Shown: positions 20,438 through 28,290 of the stretch, piece after piece
Layout: every line of letters starts with the position of its first letter
Numbering within the stretch: position 1 is the first letter of the stretch
Assembly: GCA_021464525.1 (NCBI GenBank)
Contig: JADRCO010000683.1
Coordinates: 1-28,290 of the forward strand
Source of the DNA: Rhizophagus sp. LPA8_4_AMF
Lineage: Eukaryota; Glomeromycota; Glomeromycetes; Glomerales; Glomeraceae
Length of the DNA: 28,290 bases
Direction: 5' to 3'
The notes under the pieces: generated by a model
Databases searched by the model: none
Told to the model about the DNA's origin: nothing
The model's input: only the letters and a program-made list of their open reading frames with translations
Program-made: the position numbers and the translations under genes

Positions 20438-20445
20438 TATTTATA
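20438..20445 (-). promoter_or_regulatory. TATA box of the small secreted protein gene
   Basis: TATAAATA on the minus strand, 75 nt upstream of the ATG at 20362. This would place transcription start near 20410 with a short A-rich 5' leader. Confidence 0.6.
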
Positions 20446-20932
20446 CATATAAAATCGGTTACCATAGCTGTCATTATATGGGTGCTTAGAGATCGCAAGT
20501 GAAGTAAGCAATGCCACCAAAGAGTAAAGGAGTACGCGGATCCTAATCATTTGTTATTGGCCCTGTATCCGAGAGTTGAGCCTACTGTGCCACGAAAACG
20601 CCACATAAAACACGACTTTATTTATTATTATATACGTGTCGCATCACGAACAAATTTAATCATTAAATTTAGCTTTTCTTATTCATTCAAGAAGCTTTAA
20701 AGGCAAATTTAAAAATAAATAAAAACTAGTAAAAAATAATATAATGTAATTGTTTATTCGTTTTGATAAATATTTACGGTGGCGAAATTTTTACTGATGT
20801 ATAACACGCACAAACTCACGCAAACATGTTAAAATGAAGTACAATTTGTGGGCGAAACTTTATTGATATTTATATTCAAGAGTATAAAAACAAAAAAACT
20901 ACATCATAGCAAAGAATTTCTACATTATCATA
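20446..20932. other. Intergenic between secreted-protein gene and decayed block
   Basis: No gene is seen. A less AT-rich patch at about 20490-20640 includes ATGCCACCAAAGAGTAAAGG on the plus strand, but that frame stops after eleven codons. Two similar GGCGAAA..TTTA(C)TGAT segments lie near 20780 and 20853. Confidence 0.45.
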
Positions 20933-22106
20933 TCACAACATCATATGATTTGTGGCGTAGTAAATAATTTGCCAAACCGCTGTTAAAGTCTGAATTCGCT
21001 TGATCCTATCAACTCCCAACTCACTGAACAAATCATAAATCTTCTAAGATCTTTCCTTTGTTTTTCGGAGCAAGTTTTCATTGACTGATTCGGGAATCTG
21101 TTTTCTAGCTTCGTTTTTAACCAATCCTTGGTCTACACGCTCCTCGTAACGATCCTTTAATGCCTTTCCGAAATGGAATAGCGAAGAATCAACTCTTAGG
21201 CCGTTTTCTTGCTAACATCATCGGCATCAACGATCTCTTTCGGTGGAACCAAATTGCAATGATGAATCGTCTCCAGAAGCATCAGTTAACAGTTCCTGAG
21301 TAAGTCTCTTTAATCTTTACTCGGGGATTTCTTGACTTTTTTGATTCCAGATTTCTCTCCAGAGATATCTTCACGTTTTTTACCGCTTCGGATCTCTGGT
21401 TCCTCTGGTTGACTTTCTACTGCCTCATCCACGTCCATTCCTTGATTTTCCTGTTCCACTTGGTTTGGTGAATTCATCTGAAGTTGTTTGAAGTACTCGA
21501 TTGAGAAGATAAAGAAAATGTTCGTTCGGAGACCACGGGCTTAACGGTCAGCACATAACGATGGGACAGTTGTTTTGTTTTGTAAGTAGAAAATTTCTTC
21601 CGATACACCCTGTGATATACGTGCCCGCAGTGAATGCCTCAAAGTTAAAGGAAAGGATGACTTTACCACGTTGCGAGCATTCCAAAGTTCAGTAAATTCT
21701 GTATCGATATTGTCCCCTAGATTTTTTAGGATGCTATAGGCGAGATTCCTAATATTGGAGAAAGAAATAGTGGGAGGCTTGATTGGATTAAAATTCAGTG
21801 TTCAGTAAATTTTGAACGTCTTCGCTGTTTTTATATGCAAATAATTACCGCAGGAGAAAGCGATCTCCATTACATCATTGCGTTAAGCCGTAAGGTTATG
21901 CGCATGTAATTTATACAAATATTACATCACACAGCTCCTATGTTACTACTGGCCGAGTATCAACTTCGTAAAATGCCTTGACTATCGATCTACCATTTGT
22001 CATCAAATACCAATGGGATTTTTGCGAGTAAACCAAAGATCGTGTAGTAATCTATTGGATGCTCACCATCCTTGTCTATGCTAAAGTTTTGTTCTGAGTT
22101 GGACAT
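20933..22106 (-). pseudogene. Decayed ORF C of a lineage-specific family
   Basis: It starts at the ATG at 22106 (MSNSEQNFSIDKDGEHPIDY, then YTIFGLLAKIPLVFDDKW) and hits a stop. Coding can be followed in shifting frames through DTEFTELWNARNVVKSSFPL, an acidic stretch with QMNSPNQVEQENQGMDVDEA, a Lys-rich stretch (GEKSGIKKVKKSPSKD), and a C-terminal piece with KIYDLFSELGVDRIKRIQTL, ending near 20933. There are several stops and shifts. I recognise the pieces as a multi-copy glomeromycete family of unknown function. The codon use and GC content are unlike the surrounding DNA. Confidence 0.6.
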
Positions 22107-22142
22107 ATTAAGACGATTTACCACAAATTAATAACCTCTTCT

Positions 22143-23475
22143 TCACGCATCTTTTTTGATAGATTCTTGCAGAGAGGAGAACTTATGAGGAGCTCTGGAT
22201 TTCTTGACGAAAACATGACTAGGCATTTGAGGTTTTGATCGTTTATTCACCTCAGCTTTGGACAAATTGATTGGGCCGATTACAGAGGAATCACCTGAAG
22301 AATTAGAGGAATGGGATAAAGGAATAGGTGTGGTTGAGGCACTTACCTCAGAAGATTCGGTCATGTGAGCGTGACAATTTGTCACGTCGATTATTTTTTG
22401 GCATTCATCTAGTATGTTGTCCGTAGAAAACTTGGAGAAGAAATTGAATCTGAGCCTCAGTCAAGCTTGAGATCGCGCTTGCATTATAAATAACTGCTTA
22501 GATCTTAACTATTCCTATTAAAGTGTGTAGATTTTTTTTGCTCTGGACGCTTTCTTACGCTCAGTAATGTCGGGAAGAAGGGCTTTGATCTCATTGTACA
22601 CCAATGTCCTTGCTGATTGGTCATCGATGTTGTTCACAGATTTGACATCCCTAATTCGATCCTCGTACATCATATAAAAATAACTACCATCATAAGAATT
22701 CCTTTTGTTTGGCCTTGATTGATTGCTACTCTAAACAGCTCAACTATATTTTGCCGTAACTTCACTAGATCCCGTAAGAATTGCTTCTAAGAATCTGAAT
22801 ATCAAACACTTTATCAACCTTGCTATCACTGGCTTTAGTGCAAGCGGATAATTCCTACCTCAAGCCTTGCTCCACGTTTTGATTGTAGGGGATCATCTGT
22901 TTACTCTGATTCAACAGAAATTGGTCTCTTTTTATTTTCTTCATTCAAAGGAATAGCAGATTACATGAGAAGGGTAGTAAAATAGCAAAAGCTACCAGCT
23001 ATGAGCACCCCTGAATCTGGGAATCATCTTCTCGAAGCTTTTTACCTATTTCATCAATAAAAACCTTTTTTCTTGCCAAGAAAGCGTACAAGTCTCCTGT
23101 CCTCTAACAACTTAGAACCTGTATTCTTTATTTTGCAATCAGGCTTACACTGTTTGAGTTGAGCTATAACTGAGTTAGGTACGTTGGCAGGTTCTTTTGG
23201 AATTAAATCATCTATTTCCTTACCTTAGTTCCATTAACATAGTATTTTGTTGGTCTGAATACATCAACAGCTGATACGGTACCGATTCCTAACCGTTCTG
23301 TGAGTTCGGCATTCTCAGAATCACGCTTGGCGTTACCCTCTATAACCTGCTTTAGAAGTTTGGCCTCTCAAGCTCGGTTTTCTCAGCCTCAACTTTAAAC
23401 AACCTTCTTTCTAAGTTCGGCAGTCTCAGCTAAGAGTCTAGAATTTAATTCTCTTAATAATCGAGCGTTTGACAT
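22143..23475 (-). pseudogene. Decayed ORF B, coiled-coil protein of a lineage-specific family
   Basis: From the ATG at 23475 (MSNARLLRELNSRLLAETAE) a Leu/Glu-rich coiled coil runs through shifting frames (GNAKRDSENAELTERLGIGT), followed by VSADVFRPTKYYVNGTK. The middle includes IDDQSARTLVYNEIKALLPD and ASRAKKIYTL, then SASISSLTEAQIQF-like sequence. The last 80 codons (22385-22143) are open, Ser/Pro-rich and end SSLQESIKKDA. Frameshifts and stops are frequent, so it is not functional as read. The KIYxLF...ISxLTxxQI module resembles the C terminus of ORF C, so the two may be related domains. Function unknown. Confidence 0.6.
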
Positions 23476-23639
23476 TGTTTTATAAAATTAAAACTTTGAA
23501 TTAGTATACAAATAAAAAAAATCACATACGTATGGCAATTTGTCACGCCAATCACTTTCGCCAAGAAAAACTTTATTAATGTACGAGATAAATACAAAAG
23601 CTTGAGACTTTGCCGTAGTACATGACGGAATTGTCGTCT

Positions 23640-24629
23640 CTGGTAACTATTTCTACGCTAATACTATATTACCTTTGGTATCTATCTTAATTTCCGTTTT
23701 TACTCGCTTCAATGATTTCTGCGATTTGATCTGGTGGTCAAACACCTATTTGATTTGCCCGACCAAGTTCTTGAGTTTTTCAAGCGTGAAACTTCTGTCA
23801 AACATACTCTCATTAATGGGGAAAGTAAACGGTGATTGTGAACTCAATAATACCTTGGAATTCCGATATCATTGCAATCGCCAGTAGTCGTGACTAACTA
23901 ATTATGACTCAGTCAACCCTGTTGAAACGATACCATCTCATGCAAAGCCTCATTATATGTACATTTTTTTTTATCACGTTGAGACAAAGCTTGTAAGTGT
24001 ATTGCATACTGACCAACTCCCTGGTTAATATCCTCCCTTTTAGCCTTGATAACAACAATAATTGTATCCCCAATCTTGATAACCCAATCCACTGGCCCTT
24101 TCCCATGCCTTCCAGAAGGCTCATATTCTGGGCATACTTTCACTTCACTATCATAACAAGAAACGCCATGAAAAACGGATGAAATAAACTCATGTCGTGT
24201 TGCTTCGTTTGCGCTAGTGATATGAATACAGGTCTTATGCTTTATCGCTATATCCTCCAAAACGTGCTCTAATACCCTTTCGTAATTGTCAACATCAGCG
24301 AACACTCCATCGAACCTGGGTAGATCAATGCAACTATCGGCTGTTAACCCGAATAACGTTTTGATCTGAGGAAATGTCCATGGTGAGAATGACTGTTGTA
24401 CTATAAAACACCCAAATTAATCTTTGTTAGACATTTTACGCGTTATTCTCAAAAAATAAACCGATACTTACATGTGTCCACGACGATTGGAGATCCACCT
24501 TGAATCCTCGAGTCTGGATTTCACTCGCCAAATCCTCATCATCAATCAAACAAACCATTTCCTTTTCACTATTGCATAAATTGTACTTTCAAAATATGTA
24601 ATAAAAGTATCTGGTGGTAACACAGTCAT
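23640..24629 (-). pseudogene. Decayed ORF A, PD-(D/E)XK nuclease-fold-like protein
   Basis: Exon 1 is 24629-24472 (MTVLPPDTFITYFESTIYAI...; donor GTAAGT) and has one frame break after KRK. A 79-nt intron (24393-24471) leads to exon 2 from 24392, beginning SFSPWTFPQIKTLFGLTADS. The 130-residue open stretch (24305-23913) contains EYEPSGRHGKGPVDWVIKIG and DTIIVVIKAKREDINQGVGQ. Family members I recall have E at the first K of IKAK, giving a D...ExK restriction-endonuclease-like motif; here the acid is Lys. A stop at 23913 truncates the protein, and downstream coding remnants (PINESMFDRSFTLEKLKNLV) continue to about 23680. It is probably inactive. The nuclease-fold assignment is from motif only. 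Confidence 0.55.
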
Positions 24630-24639
24630 TAATTAATAA

Positions 24640-24905
24640 GAATGTCATTTTTTTTTTATTAAAAATGAAACACACCTGAATTTTTCATAAAAAATCGTCT
24701 TTTTTTATTAAAAATAAATAGACTAATTTTTTTATTAATTAATAAAAAGTTGTTCTTTTATCAAAAACGAAAAAAAATTATTTTTGTTTTATTAAAAAAA
24801 CGAAACACCTGATTTTTGTTTTTTTCTTTTATTAAATAAATAAATAAAAAAAAAAAAATCTTTTTTTCGAAATCATTTTTTTTTATTAAAACTGAAAAAA
24901 TAAAG
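24640..24905. repeat. Low-complexity T/A-rich degenerate repeats
   Basis: TTTTATTAAAAA-type units, some followed by TGAAACACACCTGA or CGAAACACCTGAT (near 24665 and 24800), recur irregularly. Non-coding. The region separates the decayed block from the gene 4 flank. Confidence 0.5.
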
Positions 24906-25522
24906 CAGATCTGAGATTTTAAACTGTGGCTGCTGTAACACTCACGAGTCCTGATGCCACGTTGTCACGTGTTGGATAATGATTTGATGGTGATTACTTA
25001 ACCTCATAGTACATGTAGTAACAAATCACAGGTTTATGCTATGAAATATTTATTTAATAAAAATAATACAGTATATTTAAATTTGCGATTAATATAAATA
25101 TATATATTTTTGTTTATTAAAATTATATAATAGTAACAAGTAAACGTTTAATAATAATTAACTCAATTTAGAATTAATTATTAAAAATGCTGTACGGGTT
25201 GCTTTATCAATAACTATTAAACGAAAAAAAATTCTCGAATTTTATAACTAGTTTAAATCTGAACTATGGCTTTAAATTAAAAACCAAACTAACTTACTTT
25301 AGTTATGAAACTACATTTTATTGTGAATGTGCGCAAAATGATATTTTTATAATTAATAGTTAACTAAAATTATAGAAAGCTTATCATACTATATAATGTT
25401 ATTTTATAAACTTATTATTATAACTTAATGTATTGCTACCAAATCAGAAATTTAGAAATCAAGTACTAATTAGTAATTATAAACTTTATATTCCAAAGAG
25501 AAATCATGAATACAAATCCAAA
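24906..25522. other. Downstream flank of gene 4
   Basis: No gene. The part at about 25220-25400 resembles the downstream flank of gene 1 at about 5027-5210, sharing GAATGTGCGCAAAAT (25325-25339 and 5143-5157) and neighbouring words. A TGTACGGGTTGCTTTATCAA segment near 25192 resembles an arm of the 67-bp element at 7191. Confidence 0.5.
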
Positions 25523-27037
25523 TTATTTTACAATTTGAAATATCTCATAATCCTCCATTGGAAATTTACCTTCTTTTCTTATGCTTTTTTCATAAAATTC
25601 TTTTTCATTATAGAGTGCCTCATCAAAATCTATATCAGCAGAATCTTCAGATGTATATATTAAAAGATCTTTGCCAAAGCATGGACCATGTTCAGTATGA
25701 TAATTCAACGCCTTGTTTGTATCTTTTACAAAGCTCAAAATTGCATCTTTAAAATTATTCCTATTTTTAAAAGAAAAAATAAAACTATTTTGTGTTTTAC
25801 CCCAAGAATTAGAATTCGTCCATATTATTGGATTGTATCCACCAAGAACTTCTTCTGAATCCTTTACTTTAATAAATGTAACTGTATTATGTTTATTATC
25901 ACATAAAGTATGAAATTTTTTAGGGGTAAATCCATCCTGACTTCCTCTTATTAATAATCGAAATTTGTACGGTAAATATAATTCTCTTAAATAAGAAAAT
26001 TTATAATTAACATCTATTTTATCAATCCACCTTGAAATTATCGAAACAATATTTAAATTAACAATTTTTGAATCAATAATTCCATTAATTTCAATATTTC
26101 TAGGCAATGAAATTTCTTCAGTTGGTTCTCGATCAGAATCCAAGTAAGAATTTAATAAATCCTCATAGAGTTGTTTATTTAAGAGTTTTTTATATGGATG
26201 AACTTTTTGTGAAAATTCTTTTGATGATAAACTAAAAAACCTAACGTATGGTAGACAATGTTGCAAGGTATTTTCCATTGTTTTAAAATCATCATCTGAC
26301 CAAACGTTAGGCTCTGTAACGAGAGTGGGATTTTGTGCAAGTCCCCATTTTAATATATGCTCCCAAACTTCAATTTCTTTCATTTGCAAATCATCTCTCT
26401 TAATAAGTGAAACTAAAAAATTTTCAGAAATCGAAGTGAAAAAAAGTGTTTTAAATATTTTTTCAGGTGATTTAGCAATAAAATTTGCACAAAATTGTTG
26501 AAGTTCCACAAAATTATTAGATTGTAAGCTGACTCGTTGAGTAAATTCAAAATTTTCTTCCATCCATTCAGACTTATTTTCAATTAAATATTTTTGTAAA
26601 TAATCAACTAGTTCTTGGAGTCGAAGCTCATCCGCAGCAGCCAAAACTTTAAGAAAATCTGAAATTTCTTGCTCATTTAACGAAAGAATACCACCATAAA
26701 TATACCTATATCACAAATCCAGTTAATAAATCATAAATATTAAAAAAAAATACTTTAAATGTGTTGATATAAAAAATTATAAAAAATACCTCAAAATAAT
26801 TTGAAAGATTTCCGGTGGTATATTTGGAAATTTAATATGAGCTAAACCGTTGTCCTTTTTATTAGAAGCCAAAGCTCGTCGTAAATGTGGAGAACGATAA
26901 CATAAAATACTCATATGAGCACGAAATATTTTTACATTAGGATCTTCACCAACTTCAATTGTAATATCATAATATTCATCATCTTTCAATAATTCAATAT
27001 AATTTTGACTTAATTTTGAGAAAAATTCGGCAGACAT
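25523..27037 (-). CDS. BTB-BACK-TLDc domain protein, gene 4 (intact)
   Basis: Two exons, 27037-26790 and 26705-25523, with an 84-nt phase-2 intron (GTATTT..ATATAG), give 476 residues. BTB covers about residues 18-120 (YYDITIEVGEDPNVKIFRAH; YIYGG after the splice). The BACK-like region includes PEKIFKTLFFTS and IEVWEHILKWGLAQN. TLDc starts at about 295 (SKIVNLNIVSIISRW), with LLIRGSQDGFTPKKFHTLC and EVLGGYNP, and ends EDYEIFQIVK. Exon 1 is closest to gene 3, while the TLDc part looks closer to genes 1 and 2, so it may be a mosaic. Probably cytosolic; a Cullin-3 adaptor role is inferred from domain architecture, and the substrate is unknown. Confidence 0.9.
26706..26789 (-). other. Conserved phase-2 intron in gene 4
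   Basis: 84 nt, GTATTT to ATATAG, the longest of the four. It occupies the same split Arg codon. Confidence 0.85.
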
Positions 27038-27117
27038 AATTTATAATTTTAAAAAATAAAAAAAAATGCAGGAAAAGACGATCAAAATTAAGTTACTCCA
27101 TTTTGTTATATAATTAT

Positions 27118-27148
27118 TTCAAAAATAGTTAAATTAAATATTGATGTG
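27118..27148 (-). promoter_or_regulatory. Conserved upstream block, gene 4 copy
   Basis: Matches 17042-17072 upstream of gene 3 at 30 of 31 bases, about 80 nt from the gene 4 ATG. Confidence 0.4.
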
Positions 27149-27548
27149 TACTGTTTTTATGCAAATTAGCAAATTAGTACAAGTCTATAAACAGCGTAGA
27201 ACAAAAGTTGTCACGTGATAAAATTGATTTACTTAGCTATATGAAATAAACGTATAATATTTGTGGTTACGTTTGATAGGTCCCTTATTTCATGAGAAAA
27301 TTCCAACACGACAAGTTGCTTAAATGAAAAGCTCAAGCCGATTTCTCATTATAATACTGTTATAGTCATATAATAATGGTGAATATAATAACAAAGAATT
27401 GCATAAACTCATGAAATTTTGTGCATGGATTACAACCACCTTTACAAGTCACCACCTATCTAAATGAATATTCTGTATTAATTTTTTGTTATATGGTCAC
27501 GTGATACATGTTGAAACATTCTAATTAATAAAACTTGACTGTTATAAC
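27149..27548. other. Upstream region of gene 4
   Basis: No gene. It contains two TCACGTGA palindromes (27211-27218 and 27497-27504). Confidence 0.45.
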
Positions 27549-28145
27549 TTGATTGTTTGCCATTCCTCTATGGGCACCTCCAAGGAGGCCACTAAAACAC
27601 TCTCCTGGAAAATTAAGACTTCAACTAATTCATTGCCTACATTAGATATTTTGAACCGAAATTACCCTGACTTATTGAAAGGACATGTGGCTTGCCCTTG
27701 TTGTTCTGATTCGGTTGACTCTAATTCTCATTTTTGGACTTGTCCTGCCAACTTTTCGCATACTCAAAATTGTTTTATGACTTTATCACAGATTTTACAG
27801 GACATCATCCTTGCTGATGGTGACTTAGTCACCCTGACTTGTAAGGACTCAATCAAGTATTCTCTGACTTTTCGCTGGCTTTTACACCTGGCGCATACTA
27901 TTTCCAATTCTACTTCGTATCTTCCTTCATTGCTTTTGCTTATGCGAGGTTACGTTACCACCGATTTGTACTCTATCTTCAGCAAACATTTTTCTAAAGG
28001 TCACCCGTTATACAAAGCTTTATTCGCTTTTATGGATCAGATCGCCGTCTTAACTAAATCCCTGTTGTGGGGGTCGTCTAAAGCCATGTTCGATCACGTG
28101 ACTTGTAAAATCTTACAAATGAATAATTTTTATAAACCAAGATAA
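27549..28145 (+). CDS. C-terminal fragment of a LINE-type reverse transcriptase ORF
   Basis: An open frame of 198 codons. The nearest upstream in-frame stop is at 27522-27524, and an ATG occurs at 27570. The content WKIKTSTNSLPTLDILNRNY followed by a C-x2-C-x8-H-x3-C finger (C49, C52, H61, C65; HFWTC) is the typical C-terminal region after the RT domain of fungal non-LTR retrotransposon polyproteins. The fingers, palm and endonuclease domains are missing, so this is a 5'-truncated insertion or fragment. The body is richer in GC than the surroundings. No poly(A) tail is seen before the window ends. Confidence 0.65.
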   Translation: MIVCHSSMGTSKEATKTLSWKIKTSTNSLPTLDILNRNYPDLLKGHVACPCCSDSVDSNSHFWTCPANFSHTQNCFMTLSQILQDIILADGDLVTLTCKDSIKYSLTFRWLLHLAHTISNSTSYLPSLLLLMRGYVTTDLYSIFSKHFSKGHPLYKALFAFMDQIAVLTKSLLWGSSKAMFDHVTCKILQMNNFYKPR

Positions 28146-28290
28146 ATATAAACTTGAAAATTACAAAATATGTGTATTTTTACTCCCTCTACAAATTTAC
28201 TTAGAGGAAGAAAATGGGTTTTGAATTCTGTTTTCAACTTTACATATAAGTGAACGAATTTTGACGATCATTTCCAAAAATGGATAAAGA
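28146..28290. other. Right-edge sequence after the LINE fragment
   Basis: Possible 3' untranslated part of the LINE fragment or host flank. No further feature is seen. Confidence 0.3.

Noticed and set aside
20514..20546. Possible start ATGCCACCAAAGAGTAAAGG resembling basic protein N-termini
   Set aside because: Frame stops after eleven codons and no splice donor gives a credible continuation.
25433..25913. Plus-strand frames overlapping gene 4
   Set aside because: Antisense to the TLDc exon of gene 4.
1..28290. tRNA, rRNA and riboswitch genes
   Set aside because: No cloverleaf with a recognisable B-box or rRNA core was found by eye on either strand; a covariance-model scan would settle it.

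Overview
Organism and character. The window is very AT-rich eukaryotic DNA. It has short spliceosomal introns (68-90 nt, GT..AG), dense DNA-transposon and retroelement debris, and tandem copies of two-exon BTB-BACK-TLDc genes. Gene families and decayed ORFs match lineage-specific repeats I recognise from arbuscular mycorrhizal fungi, so the best guess is a Rhizophagus-type glomeromycete nuclear contig. No search was run.

Layout. (1) 1-1023: 5' end of a hAT-type DNA transposon entering from the left, with BED-finger and DUF659-like transposase pieces and a palindrome-rich end. (2) 1671-2838: a four-exon gene of unknown function on the minus strand whose modelled second intron holds a 127-bp inverted-repeat element. 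(3) About 4660-12130: two tandem segmental units, each carrying one minus-strand BTB-BACK-TLDc gene (5603-7113 intact; 9369-10881 with a one-base frameshift). Each unit has acquired different small inverted-repeat insertions, and the sister unit serves as an approximate empty site. (4) 12618-15063: a gag-like polyadenylated retroelement with a 13-bp target duplication, broken by one frameshift and four in-frame stops. (5) 15474-16960: third BTB-BACK-TLDc gene. (6) About 17-20 kb: AT-rich, essentially gene-free. (7) 20177-20362: a small secreted eight-cysteine protein with its own TATA box and poly(A) signal. (8) 20933-24629: three consecutive decayed minus-strand ORFs of lineage-specific families (nuclease-fold-like, coiled-coil, and a third with a related C-terminal module). 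(9) 25523-27037: fourth BTB-BACK-TLDc gene. (10) 27549-28145: C-terminal piece of a LINE-type reverse transcriptase ORF.

How it fits together. The four BTB-BACK-TLDc genes share exon structure, orientation and flanks. By promoter similarity they form two pairs (genes 1/2 and genes 3/4), so the cluster grew by segmental duplication and was then split by transposons. BTB-BACK proteins commonly act as Cullin-3 substrate adaptors, and TLDc domains are linked to oxidative-stress protection and V-ATPase regulation. Substrates here are unknown. The best candidate for new biology is the small cysteine-rich secreted protein, a possible symbiosis effector. The best molecular-evolution signals are the C-to-T-consistent stops in the retroelement and the three-ORF decayed block.
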